NCBI GenBank assembly: GCA_003999685.1
Contig: CP021232.1
Span: 62,001 to 126,000 of the forward strand
DNA: 64,000 nt
From: Taiwanofungus camphoratus
Lineage: Eukaryota; Basidiomycota; Agaricomycetes; Polyporales; Taiwanofungaceae
Direction of reading: 5' to 3'
The translations under genes and the position numbers were made by a program. Below are positions 22,441-34,575 of the stretch, piece after piece (the stretch's first letter is position 1; the number at the start of each line of letters is the position of its first letter). The notes below the pieces were generated by a model. The model saw only the letters and a list, made by a program, of their open reading frames with translations. It had not been told where the DNA came from and ran no database searches.

Positions 22441-25255
22441 GAGGCCGTGAAATTTATCAATATATTAAAAAATGCAAAATTGAGATTCTCAAAACCTCGG
22501 AAATTGTCTCTGCCATGCTATGCAATGGCCCATTTCAACCAATCATTATCTAGATGGAGCCAACAGAAGGAAGCAGTTTGAGATGAGAAAATTGCATGTG
22601 ATCTTGAGTTTTGCCAGCAAACCACCTTTATTTGTGCTCTGTTGCTGAACACTCTTGCTTTACATTTTGGTCTACTTCACTGAAAGCAATGCCACCTAAA
22701 GAAAATAAAAAAGCCAAAGACACCAGTGGAAGGATGAAAATGAGTGGATGTTTTGAGATGGTGTTGTGCTTTGAGCAAGCAAATGAGTGCTGAGCATGAT
22801 AACCTGGATGGTGCAATTGATAGGGAAGCAAGCCAGAGAAGATCAATTGAAAGAACTGATTATATCCAATAAGAGGATGCATTTAGACACAGAGTTGTCA
22901 ATGGCCTTTCTGAGATATGTGAAGATGGACATTCGATCAGAGCTGCCATTCAAGATTGTGATAAACTACATGCAAGAACAAATTGTGTGTGGATAGGATT
23001 GTCAGTGTTGTTTATCACATCTGCAATTGTTCCAGATACATAAGGATCAGAGATGTTTGTGAAACACAAATAGATCTTGTTACCAATGCATCAAATTTGA
23101 CAAGATTTTTTGCCATACTCACAGTTGAGAGTACAGTTGACTGACCATCAGACTGTTTGACAGTTTCAGCAGTTGCAGAGACCCGTTTGCCTGCACAGAG
23201 GTGACAAGATCTGTCTTATAGGTCACAATGTTATATAAAGAGCATGGATGGTAGTGGAGGTGTAAAAGAATCTGAAAGATAAGTGGGGGCTCATCTGATG
23301 AACTGAGAATCAGAGGGAATGACACTTGAAAAGGATGCTGGAACAAGTTTGTTTAAAAGAGTACTGAGATTCCTTTGTAAGTCACAAATTTGATTTCACT
23401 GTTGCATTTGAAACTGAGTGTCATAATGAAAGGACTGGGATATGAAAACTTCAAAAAGAAGGAGAATTTCTTGCTAAAGAGTATGATGACAAGATATTAA
23501 TGGAGAGACATCAGATGGTGTCTGAACAGTAAAAAAGAGTAAATCAGACACAACAATCTTTCTTGTTGATCTGTATCACAATAATATGCTTTGCCACAGT
23601 CCCTTCTGTCCATCATCTTCTTGAAACCATGAGAATTGCCTGAGGTCACATGCCACAATGTTTTGTACATGGGCTCTTTTACAGCGGATCCTTTAAGCAA
23701 ATATTCATGTTTGAGATATTTGTTGAAAGGTAGTCTCAGCAAAAAAGGTGCTGACTGATAATGAGTCTCTACATGTGCTTCTTTCATAAAACTGATCACA
23801 ACATAATATGAGAGCAGCTGAGTATATGAAAATATAAACCACACATCAAAAAGTTGTGCTTAGTAATTGTTATAATGGACTGCTGCAAGACTCTGGAAAA
23901 CAAATAAGGTGCCAGTGGAAATAGAAAATTGCAGGCCTTAAAAGCAGGACAAAGGTGAGGCTTGACTATGAAATGTAAGAGATCAACCTTTGAGGACTTT
24001 GATGTCTGGTAGCCTCAACCTTTTTGGCTTCTTTAAATGCAACAAAAGTGAACCATTGCTCACTAGTGTGAGGATGAGAGTGTTATATTCAGGTTGTAGT
24101 AAAACTAAAATTGAAAGTGAACATCAGATATTCAAATAATCTCTCTGGCCAGTTCCTCAAAGGCAGTAATCTCATGATTTCCAGCTATCAAGTAATCAAC
24201 TTGAGATCTTTGAACTGATCTGTGTAAAATTGTGCTGAGTCTGGTCAATAAAGATGCAGAATGTGCCTATGTAACCCTTATCAACAAAGCAATCCTGATC
24301 ATTTTTTTGTTCTATTATTCATCATTGTTCCATGATCATTGTTTAAAGATAGTATATGAATGCTATTGTATCATTAGTTCTTTTGTTTTAAAGTTGATCC
24401 TCCACCATCTCCTTGAACTCAGTCCCCCATTTCTTGTCCTGTGGTTGCATGTCTCATCTGATAGATTCTCTGTCACAACTCTGATCAGCACTCAGTTCAT
24501 TTCCTCATTCATGCACCACCAGTAGATAGACTGAGCATGTACACATCACAATCTATATATGCATCCATTGAGGCTACTTACTGATGGTGTGCAATGCAAC
24601 CAATATTGCTTGCTCTCTTGATGCACCACACCAGCATTGAAAACTCCATTTACAATACTCATGAATATTTCAGCCTTCTTGATGATGGTCTGGTCATTGG
24701 CTGGAATCAGACAATGGTTGATTATTCAATAGGTGATCACACTGTTCATCTAGATGATTTCAGTTACTGTTGAAGCAATGCAACAGTCACTGGATAATGA
24801 ATGTGAATCTGAAACTCATAGATTTACTGAAGAAGAACAGGCTCAAGCAAAACAAGGCAGTATTTGCTCAAACAACAGCACCAGCTCAATGATCTGCAGC
24901 AAAACCTGAATGTACTTTTGAACACACCTGTGCCAGCATCTTTTCAAGTGCCATTTCCTCTCATTTTCAAGCAACAGACAAGCAGATTCTTTCAGATTTT
25001 GACAAGAAGCAAATTCCCTCCAGACTTTTATCAGAAAATTCTTCCACTTCTTCAGCTTCTATGGCTGATATAGTTTCATTTTCCAATCACATTCAGCATT
25101 TTCCAGGTCTGAAGATGTTGCTGCCACCAGGCAGCAATATACATCACAACTTCTTTGAACTGGTCAATAATCTCCAGAAATTTGTGAATATTGATAAGCC
25201 TTGAAAATGTTTCACACAACAAGGCAATCTTTGTCACCAAATAAATCTATTGGCA
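22441..25255. other. Transposon debris without assignable gene
   Basis: Mostly AT-rich. A plus-strand frame with several stops at about 22,790-23,240 reads like a worn coding region (DNLDGAIDR, RHRVVNGLSEICEDG, NCVWIGLSVLF) of unknown family. A 35-bp scrap of the family A LTR start sits at about 23,571-23,605 (ATCACAATAATATGCTTTGC). A Gln/Ser-rich frame lies near 24,800-24,900. I could not place any of these in a family. Confidence 0.35.
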
Positions 25256-28200
25256 TTGTCACTCCTGGCACTGTTTTCTCTTTTTTCATGATCTGTGCAC
25301 TATTTTTTCATGTCCCTCATTCCAAGTTGAGGTATTGTGAGTGCTTTGGTCAGCACATCAGCAACCATAAGCTTGGTGGGCATGTACTTAGTAGTAATAA
25401 TGCCAGTTTCTACAGTGTCCCAGAGTCAATAGAGTCGAAGATCCAAGTGCTTCATTCGTCCATGATGTTCTGGATTCTTGGTCACACTCAGAGATGACTG
25501 ATTATCAATATAGAGGGTGGAGGGCATGTCTATGGTGTAGCCAAACTCAGTAAGGATATTGCGCATCCACAGAATCTCCTTGCCAGCCTCAACAGCTGCA
25601 ATATACTCTGCTTCAGTGGTAGAGAGTGTGACAATGCCCTGCAATTTACTGCTCCAGCTGATAGCCCCAGTCCCAACCTTGACTACATATCCTCCAGTTG
25701 ACCGACCAGTGTTTCTACAATCTGCATGAGCAGCATCTGAGTAAGTGACAAACATCTTCTGTGCAGAGTCAGGTTTGTAAGTCAGCTTGAAATCTTTGCT
25801 GCCCTGCAAGTACCGAAACACGTGCTTTACAGCATTCCAATGAGCAGGTCCAGGATTGGAGTTGAAGCGTGACAAGAATGACACAGCAAACTGGATGTCA
25901 GGACGAGTGGTGATGGCCAAGTACATGAGTGCACCAACAGCACTGAGATAAGGAACATTGTGCATAAACTCAATGTCCTCTTGAGACTGGGCACCCATCT
26001 CCTTTGTGAGTACAAGACCAGGTGTCATGGGAGTCTTGACTGGCTTGCAGTCTGACAGATTGAAGCGCTCTAGCATGTCTATAATGTACTGATGCTGACA
26101 CAGTGACAATGAGCGCTCTGAGCGATCCCTGCTCTATACCCAATAGAAATGTAGTAGGCCCTAAATCCCGAAGTTTAAAGTGCTGGGACAACTGCTTGAC
26201 CACATTGTCAGCTGCAGCAACAGACTTGGTGGCAATGGTCATGTCATCCACAAAGACTGGCACAATGATGCGCACATCATCCTTGACATACAAGTAGACA
26301 CTTCTGTCAGAGTAGAGACATTTGAAGCTCATGCTTTCAAGAGTAGCACGGAGTTTCTTGTTCCACTGACGAGGGGCTTGCTTCAGTCCATAGATGGGTC
26401 TTCTGAGACGACAGACATGACTAGGTCCTCCTTCATGAAAGCCCTCTGGTTGCTTCATATAGATCTCCTCATCAAGGTCTCCATTTAGAAAGGCAGAGGA
26501 GATATCTACAGAGCGCAGTTCTAGGTCTTCAATGGCAGCAAGAGCAAGAATAAGTCGCAGGGATGCAAGCCTGAATGTGGGTGCAAAGACCTCAGTGTAA
26601 TCAAATCCAGGTCTCTGACTATATCCCTTTGCAACCACTCTGCCCTTGTAGCGCTCAATAGAGCCATCTGCATTGCGCTTGATTTTGAAGACCCAGCCAG
26701 AACCAATGACCTTCTTTCCAGGAGGAAGCTCTACAATGTCCCAAGTGTGATTGCCCACCAATGCCATGATCTCCTGATTGGCAGCATCATACCAGTGTTT
26801 GGCATCAGGACCACTCATTGCCTGTTTAAAGGTATGAGGGTCTGCACCAGCAGATAGACCAGCAAATTGAACCTCCACAAAATCAGCATCTGCATCTATG
26901 ACATCAAGCTCATCTTCACTGCTCTCCTCCTTTACAGCTGGAGTAGGTTCTCTGATGACCCACCAGTTGATTGGAGGACGTACATGTTGAAGTCTGACTT
27001 ACATGTCAAAATATCGGACTAATGCACTGCATTGTAATGCTGTGCTTAGTTACCTTAGATACCATCACTACACAGCATTACTATGGACACTGCCTCATCT
27101 TAGTTACAATCACTGTACAGCCTTGTTGATATCAATCTGCACAGCCATGCAGTGCACACAGCCTTAGTATCCTAGTTACTGTAGCACTCCATAGCCTTAC
27201 TGTAGATGTATATAAACCCTAGAGTTCCAGTCCTGGATCCCCAGTGACTTACATTGGACTCTAGGTATGTCTTGTATATTTTCTTGTTAATATATTAGTG
27301 ACTTACATTGGACTCTAGCTCTTCTGTCCCAGCAAGTCATCTCTGCTTGCATATATCTTGGAGTGTAACTCCTTGTGATATTGTCTGAACATAACATATG
27401 GACATAGGCAGTACACCGCAAGCATGGCTGAACAGTCATCCTGCATGACCCTATTAGCTCTCTCTGCTACACCATTCTGCTGAGGCCTATTTCTGGTGGT
27501 ATGCCTGCGTACAATCCCAGCATCATCTGTGTACTTGATGAATGCATGGGACATGTATTCCCCTCCCTTATCATCCTGAAGTGCCTTGATTTTGACATTC
27601 AGATGATTTTCAGCATAAGCCTTGAACCTCTTGAATGCATCAAAGGCTTCACTCTTTTCCTTGAGCAGCAACACAACTCTGAATCTGGTGTAATCATCTA
27701 TAAAGGTGATCCAGTAGTGATAACCAGAGTGTGTGCGCACAGGTAAAGGACCATGAATATCAGAGTGAATAAGCTCCAAGGGCTGAGTAGCACGTTGTAG
27801 GGAAGATGGGAATGAATTGGCATGCATTTTTCCAGCAAGGCATGGCTCACAGATAGGATCTGGCTGCTGCTTGGACTCCAGGACAAGCCCAGTGACCAGA
27901 TCTTCCTTGATCATTTTCTGGACATCAGCATAACTGTGGTGTGCAAGACGATGATGCCAGAGATTTAGATCTAAAGGAAGAGTGGCAGACAGTTGAGCAT
28001 GTTCAAGAGAGGCTTCTGTGACTCCATCCAGATAGGCAGCATTGTTATCATCAATGGATGCAATGAATATGCTTTTGCCACCATGAATGAAGTGCATTGA
28101 ATCAGAATAGATATGGATTTGAAAGCCCTTCTTTCTAGTTAAATACAGACATGAGAGCAGGTTGTTTCTCAGTAACAGTGGTAGTTGTGGATAAGGCTTG

Positions 28201-29049
28201 GTCACTGGAGACTGTGGACTGATGATGCCTCTGATTCTCTTCAGTAATAAAGGCAGCTTGAACCTTTGATTTAGAGAGATCATTTTGCAGAAGCAAGTTG
28301 GAGGTGAAGGCAGAGTACTCGTCTGGCAGAGCACGAATCATGGCCATGGATATAAGCTCTTCATTCAGCTAATCCAGAGTGAACTTGTCTGGTCTGAGAT
28401 TCTGAATGCCTTGCATATTAGCATTGACCCTGTTCATCAGCATTTGGAGGGATTCATTGTCATGCTTTTAATGGAAAACAAGCATTAAATCTGACCCCAG
28501 GACACTTTTGCTGATGAGCATCTGTGAGAGCAGCCCATATCTTAACAGGATCATCAGATATCTCATCAAGATGAACCCTTTGATCTTGCTCAATCATGAG
28601 ATAGAGCCAACCAGCTGCTTTGTCCACTTTGAGCTCTCAATCCTCTCTGGCCTTGGTCTCTTCAAGTTTGATAGGTGTACTGGCAATGGGCATTTTAGAG
28701 GTACCTGAGACAATGTGCCATAGACCTGCATATCAAAATGGGATACAAGGAACAACAACAAAGTGCTGGAGTCTGAAGTAAGTCACAGAGATGGGGACTA
28801 CTCCAGACTACAGAGCCCTATTTATGCTGGTGAGAACAAAGGGCTCCACCACAGAACAATAAAGTCCATCAAAAAGAGAACAATACAAACATATGATCCA
28901 GCCACAAAACTAATGTGACCTGTGTTCAAGTTCGGTCCAATAGCTCCGCCACTAGTGTTGTAAGTGGCCCACAGTCTACTATGGCCACTCCTAGTCTGGC
29001 ATCACTCCAGCTTGACCAAGGGCCTGTGGCAGAGCACATTATTATGACA
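25256..29049 (-). mobile_element. Ty1/copia retrotransposon, family A, minus strand, broken
   Basis: Read on the minus strand: 5' LTR at 29,049-28,731 (319 bp), gag region (about 28,700-28,135), integrase with its zinc-binding HHRLAH...CEPC part (about 27,980-27,850) and catalytic core (HSDIHGPLPV, DDYTRF, ENHLNVKIKALQDDKGGEY), then reverse transcriptase (about 26,880-26,110) and RNase H (STTEAEY, DNQSSLS, to about 25,270). Family B LTR DNA (26,985-27,396) interrupts it between integrase and RT. No 3' LTR was found. The element is broken at several points and older-looking than its LTR would suggest; proteins closely resemble the plus-strand element at 17.5-21.6 kb. Confidence 0.9.
26985..27396 (+). 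mobile_element. LTR family B inside the minus-strand copia element
   Basis: About 410 bp from TGTTGAAGTCTGACTTACAT to GTCTGAACATAACA are nearly identical to the copy at 22,042-22,440. It lies antisense to the surrounding copia element, between integrase and reverse transcriptase. The high similarity of the two copies suggests they inserted not long ago. Confidence 0.75.
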
Positions 29050-29819
29050 TAATTGAGTGCTTCATCTCACATCTTGACTCCACTGGGCCAATTCTTATGC
29101 TCAGCATTTCAAATCTCTAGCCCTTTCCTTCTCTCCTTTTATAGCTTGAGCTCAGCCTGATGGCTCTATTCTGAGGTGTCCAACAACACAAAATCCATTT
29201 TATTAGCCCATTCACAAAGAAGGATCATAACAGAAAAATGCCATATATAACATCTGTTACTGGCCAATAGGGCTATGAACTTAATCATTTTTTTTCACTA
29301 ATTCCTCACATCATGAACGTGCAGCTCCACTTCCACATACTTTAAGCATACTATACACTTAGTATCAAATATACAATTCTTTTTACTCATTTCTTCACAT
29401 CTACAAGAAGTCTGTAAAAACTATTGTGACTACATAGGGCTTGTAGTTGAAGACCACTGAGGATTGTGACTCATTGTCACCATTGTTCCTCCTTATCCTT
29501 TTGCTGCACACTGCACTAAGGGCATCTCTGGTAACAACATCAAATTTACCATATATGTAATGCTATCAGATGTTAACATATTTGAACTGACAAATTCTAT
29601 ATATCAGAATAATAAAAATTTATGACTTGTGAATATTTATCAATATATCTAGTTTATAAAACCATATACTCTCAGCATTGATCACAATATGCAATGATAT
29701 TTGCTGAACATATTTCAAGATGATGTGTCATCTTTTCATTCTTGGAAGCAGAAGATTGAAAATCTCATCCTGTGACATCAATCATTATTATGTAAAACAC
29801 TTTCCACAAATACACTGTC
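29050..29819. other. AT-rich spacer between transposons and the tRNA
   Basis: No coding region, LTR or TIR was recognised. Composition is AT-rich, like the transposon compartment. It ends at the tRNA gene, after which GC content rises. Confidence 0.45.
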
Positions 29820-29901
29820 GGCCCAATGGTCTAGAGGTAAGATACTTGCTTTGGGTGTATTCGAATGCAAGGGATCCCGGGTTCGAATCCCGGTTGGGCC
29901 C
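29820..29901 (+). tRNA. tRNA-Pro (anticodon TGG), with a 10-nt intron
   Basis: The acceptor stem GGCCCAA pairs perfectly with TTGGGCC (29,894-29,900). The anticodon stem CTTGC pairs with GCAAG, and the loop TTTGGG...T gives anticodon TGG. A 10-nt intron (TGTATTCGAA) sits one base 3' of the anticodon, the canonical place in eukaryotic tRNAs. The T arm has CCCGG-GTTCGAAT-CCGGG. A T5 run at 29,902-29,906 is the RNA polymerase III stop. All stems pair, so the gene looks functional. Confidence 0.95.
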
Positions 29902-29906
29902 TTTTT

Positions 29907-30115
29907 GATCGCAAAGCCTTGTAATTAAATTATATAATTTTTAATCAGCAAACTTGCTCAGCCCTTCGTGCGCCTTTTGGGGTACTACCAACCCGCTATA
30001 TCTGAGCTGTGTAAGAACTAGATGGCAGAGTATCGCTCATCACTACGGTACCCTTTCCAGCTGCAGCTGGTTGCAAAACTATAGGCCGCGTGCGAAAATG
30101 AGGGGTCGGGGATAA
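29907..30115. other. Upstream region of the small cysteine-tail gene
   Basis: About 210 bp between the tRNA terminator and the first possible start of the next gene. It probably holds that gene's promoter and 5' UTR. No clear TATA box. Confidence 0.35.
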
Positions 30116-30142
30116 ATGCTTCGCGCGGGGGCCAATTACGCC

Positions 30143-30419
30143 ATGCCTTCCGCTTTCAAGACTACTGACGTTATGTCTCGTCCTCCGACTGCCCAGTTAA
30201 AGGCTGTCAATGCTCAGCCCGCTCCTGCGACTAACATGACTTTGGGTCATTGTGCGCCAAATAATAGTGAGGCAGAGAAAGCTGAGAGATTACGAGGAGG
30301 TTGTATCCCTTGTCCGGTGCGTAATAAGCAATGTTTCTATCCCGTTTCCTCTCTTAGATATATGGCTGCAGGATGGATCAATGTGTTATATTATACCATT
30401 TCCCTGTTTCTGCTGTTGA
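30143..30419 (+). CDS. Small cysteine-tailed protein, two exons
   Basis: Exon 1 runs to 30,316 and ends RLRGGCIPCP. A 55-bp intron (GTGCGTAATAAG to GGCTGCAG, 30,317-30,371) follows. Exon 2 (30,372-30,419) adds DGSMCYII and PFPCFCC, then TGA. The frame is kept exactly at the junction. Starts at 30,143 (73 residues; good ATG context) or 30,173 (63 residues, MSRPPTAQ) are both possible. From memory, small basidiomycete proteins end in a very similar GGCIPCPDG...CYIIP...CC tail; I know of no assigned function. The tail is short, hydrophobic and has six Cys including a terminal CFCC. That suggests membrane anchoring by S-acylation or metal binding; this is inference. No signal peptide. Confidence 0.75.
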
Positions 30420-30679
30420 TTGGCACAAGAGGGTCTGTGGTTTGAGCACTGGACGTGTTGTAGGATTGTTCTCTGTGTTGTAGTCACTGTTAGCTACTGC
30501 ATTTGTATATTTACGTTTTGTTAAAGTCGGCGCAGGGAACTTTCCACGTTTGAAATGTGTCTCGATAATCGAGCCGTCTGAGACCTATGTCATGAGGAAG
30601 TGATCCGGGAGCCCGAGACAGTGAGGCTCCAATGGCGCCCAGCGGATGTCGCTCAACATCGTGAACAGTGTTGAAGACG
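30420..30679. promoter_or_regulatory. Intergenic region upstream of the RCY1-like gene
   Basis: These 260 bp hold the 3' end of the small gene and the presumed promoter of the F-box gene. No recognisable TATA box or operator. Confidence 0.35.
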
Positions 30680-33600
30680 ATGGACAAATTCGCCACACTC
30701 GAACCCGTCCGACTTCATGATACTTACAAGTCCAATACAACCTCTGGTACCCGGTTTCTATCGAGGAATACTCCCGCCAGGGCACCCACCAAAGGTCTTG
30801 CCCCCTTCCAGTTCATAGGCCGCCTTCCTGTCGACTTGCACATCCTTATTCTGACTAACATCGCTATTCCTGATCTTCCGGCTTACTCTCTCTCCTCCAG
30901 GGCATTTGCTGGTCTCGCGAGAGATGAGCGAGTTTGGGAGGCACGATGGACTGCGTTCGGGGTTGAACGGTCCAAAGCTGACAATGTCTTGGACGCGCTC
31001 GAAGAGAAAGCAAGGGCACAGAATACCCTGTCCAAGGAACACGTCCCTCCCACCTTAGCGGTAGACAGCACTGATGATGACTTCGGAGATTTTGCAGCTG
31101 TCGATGCTCAAGCCGATGAAATGGGCGATTTCGTTGGGGCTTTTAGCGGCGCCGTCGTTCGCAGCCCCCGCTCCCCTGGTCCTCCTAGTTCAATACCTGC
31201 AATGCCTACTTTCCGCTCTCTGTATATCCGTGCGCATGGCCTCCTTAAACCTCTTCTTCCTGCCCTATCCTCACCACCCCATGCGGTTCTCTCCGTGCTC
31301 TTTCCTACCCCTGCACCTTCCCTCCGCCGACAAGCCCATACGCTTCGCTTGCTTTCACTTTTCCTCTCTTCACGTGTGAAACCAGTTCGCTCGTGGGGGA
31401 CGCTTGGCGCTGCTCTCAGAGCTGCCATAGACCGCTTCGAGGACGGCTTACTTACAGCATTCGACGTCAGCGATGGCAAAAATGATGAACATGGTATGCA
31501 GGAGGCCGCTGAGGCGAGCTGGGAGGTGTGGGATCGCTCTGAAGGAGAATGGGAGTTAGGGCGAGTGTGGTCCGAGAAGAGGGAGATATTCTATGAGCAG
31601 GGCAGGTGGAAGCCCCTAGATAATTTCACGTGCGCACTTTGAGAATATCTTTTACTTATTACCTAACGCTATACGCAGGGATGATGGCCAGTTGGATTTT
31701 GATGCCATGGATGCGTTCATGGCAGAGGTCCTTGCCTCGCTCAAGGAGCATGGTGCTAGAGCTGTCCGGGTTTTTCCTCCAGCGACCAATGTCCTTCTCT
31801 ATTTCGCTGACAGGCTTGCCGTTGAAGTTGTACGTCACTCTTGAATATTCAAATTCTAGTCTCGCTCACTGTTGCGGTCCCGATCTGTACACTGTCCTCA
31901 TCCAATCACAACCCCATTCGTTAGGTAGGCGAATATATATCCCACCTGTTGACACGTACTCGGGAACTATCGAATGAAACATTTCTCAAAGCGAGCGCAG
32001 CCAGCTTCAAGGAAGCTTGGCGAATGGTGGAGGCCATTATGCAGGTTGCGACAGAAAGAAGTGATTCCAAAGTATCCACCATGCAAGCGGAAGACGTAGT
32101 GTAAGCCGTTCAGATACGGTCCGCCTCCACGAGCCTAATTGAAATGGTCGCAGGTACCGTATGTTCGAGGCGAACATGGATGAGTATCTTGATGAGGAGG
32201 TGGAATTTGTTAAGGAGTGCTTCGAGGTCATTACTCGAAATTGGGACAAGCAGGTGTGCCTTACTCTTGCCCTAGTCTATGAACATCCCTAAATGTTCTT
32301 CAACAGGCGTCCGAACAAGTGACGGTGACAACGACATCACCCGAGCACGTACGCTTCCTAGGCTCGCATAACCCTGCACAAGTCAAGCGCACGGTCCTTG
32401 CATCTTTTACTGATGTTCTTCTGCTCCCTGTGACTATTGTCCCTCGTACAGTCGGTAAGGCCGTTGGAGCTGCCTTGACAACAGGTGGTACTGCTGCTGT
32501 TCAGGGAATAACCATGCTAAATCCCCAGCGTTGGGGAGCAGGAAGCGGGGTCGGAGGAGGACCAGTAATTCAAAGACCATTCGGTCGTTTGAGTGTATGG
32601 GGTGCAAATGAGAAGAATGGATATGTGAGAGACTTTGAGAAAACTGGGGACGTAACTTTATTTGACATCGGAGACGACGAAGAGGACGCGGTAGAGGAGA
32701 AAGAAGCGAAGGAAAACACGGACAAGGATAGCGGAACAACGACATGCTGTAAGTGCGCAAATACTCCTTCCTATCAAAGCTGTTCCTCATGTGCTCAGCT
32801 TCTATATCGTCATTGACCACTGCTGAGGTTCCGAGCACTGCAGCTACCTCCCGGCCTTCGACCCGTGTTACCACCCCGAATCCCTCCCCCAACACTACTC
32901 CCTTCGAGAAACTCGACCTGCTTTTATCTCTGGATGTCGCGCTCGAGCTCATTCACGCTGACCGAGAGTCTCTGAAGCGGGCGGAAACTTTCTCTGGTTA
33001 TCCAAGTCAATATGGACACCGCGTGCGAGACACTATCGAGGAGATATTTGTCTTGTTGCTGCAGACGCTTGGTGAACGTCATATCCGTCCTGGGTTTGGG
33101 AGGTACGATCTCTTCAACTTCAAGTTTCATTTGCGGATAACGTTGACGGATTGTGTCCCCACCGGTAGAGCTACGGAGCAAATGAAGGCATACCAGCCTG
33201 CGGAGCACGAGGAAACACGTAGTGTCGCTCCCCTACTCCAGTTTTTTGAGCTCGTGCATGTCGGCGACACCATGCAGTCAATGGTGCAAGTCTATTTCGA
33301 CAAAGAATTGGTAGATTTTCCAAGTCGGCAGTATGATCCTGTGCTGAATTCTGTTCAGGCACCTCATATAGATCGCACTGATTTCTTGAATACGGTGGTC
33401 CGTGAGAAGAAGCGGTTCGAGGATGTTCTAGATGACTGTGTTGCAGCTGGTCTTAATGCGGGTACAGACGCGTTGATGAATCAGGTGTGTGCACCGAGGT
33501 GTATGTCGTTGCCTTCGTGACTCATGCATGAAATTGCAATTCGCAGGTCGAACATATCATTTTGAAATTGACGAAGCCTCGCGAATACTATCCTCCCGAG

Positions 33601-34247
33601 GATGCTCCCCTCGATCTCGGTCCCACCCAAGGCTGCAAAGAAGCAATCCAATGCCTAAAAATGCACTGTCAATTACTCAAGGGTAGTACAAGTAAGGAGG
33701 TGCTAGAAGTGTTCTACCAGGAGATTGGCATCCGCCTGATAGCGTACGTGTTTGTCCCTGTACACTACAACCTCAGGCGAACTGCATCAATACCTCCGTA
33801 CTTGCAGTATCCTACAGAAGCACATCAAGCGGCAGATAATCTCTCTCAACGGTGGTTTCCAAGTCATTGCTGACCTGAATGCCTATCATACGTTCATAAC
33901 ATCATTAAAGGTATATTGCATTTTTGTATCTGCCATCCTGCGCACTTACGTGCACTAGGTTCCAAGTATAGCGGCTGAATTCTCGTATTTGAAAATGCTG
34001 GGACATGTGTACGTCGTCGAAGATGCACGGGATCTCGCCCAGATTGTCAGGGATGTGACACGCTACGGTGGTGCTTACAAACCAGAAGTAAGGAAGTCCT
34101 ACCTCAAACCGTCATAAATGTAGTAACTTTCTACAACAGGATGTGTACGAATTTATTCAGAGACGGTCAGACTGGAAGAAGATTGAGAAAGTAGTCGACA
34201 AGACCATGTATAACCTCAGTTTCAAGGAAGATTGTATGATTTGTTGA
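30680..34247 (+). CDS. RCY1: F-box/Sec10-like endocytic recycling protein (Rcy1/Pof6 type)
   Basis: Ten exons give about 1,010 residues. An F-box lies near residues 45-90 (FIGRLPVDLHILILTNIAIPD...VWEARW). The exocyst Sec10-like region fills exons 2-10 (for example FEANMDEYLDEEVEFVK, HIILKLTKPREYYPPEDAPL, ILQKHIKRQIISLNGGF, FSYLKMLGHVYVVEDARDL). Introns fit GT-AG and keep phase at about 31,630-31,678, 31,830-31,924, 32,101-32,153, 32,254-32,306, 32,750-32,797, 33,483-33,546, 33,744-33,809, 33,911-33,959 and 34,090-34,140. The protein ends CMIC, a CAAX-type prenylation signal. Yeast Rcy1 and fission yeast Pof6 share this layout and act with Skp1 in recycling from endosomes to the plasma membrane. 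A Lys/Glu/Asp-rich linker lies near residue 580. Start at ATG 30,680; no signs of damage. Confidence 0.88.
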
Positions 34248-34575
34248 GATGTTTTGCAATCTTCATTTGAAGCCAACTGAACGAGTGAATATTACCGGAA
34301 ATATCATCGATTTACCGGGTACCCAGCACGACCAGCATACATAGGACTTCATACTTGACGCAACCAATCTTAATAAATTCTAGCACATGCAGAATTGGAA
34401 TTTCGAGTAATGTTATTACAGAGCCTAGCAAGACAGGATGTTTCTTTTCAGATATAACCATATCAACAAATGCTCCCTCCATTCAGGTCCAAGATATCAG
34501 CGGTTCAGGTGGATACTCCAGGTCAAAGTACTAGGTATGTGTGCGTACGTTTTTCCATGGTGCCCATTAACATAA
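34248..34575. other. Convergent 3' intergenic region
   Basis: About 330 bp between the stop codons of the RCY1-like gene and the sedolisin gene, which point at each other. It must hold both 3' UTRs and poly(A) signals. Nothing else seen. Confidence 0.5.

Noticed and set aside
29720-29908. 62-codon frame over the tRNA
   Set aside because: It is merely a translation of tRNA-Pro and its flank.
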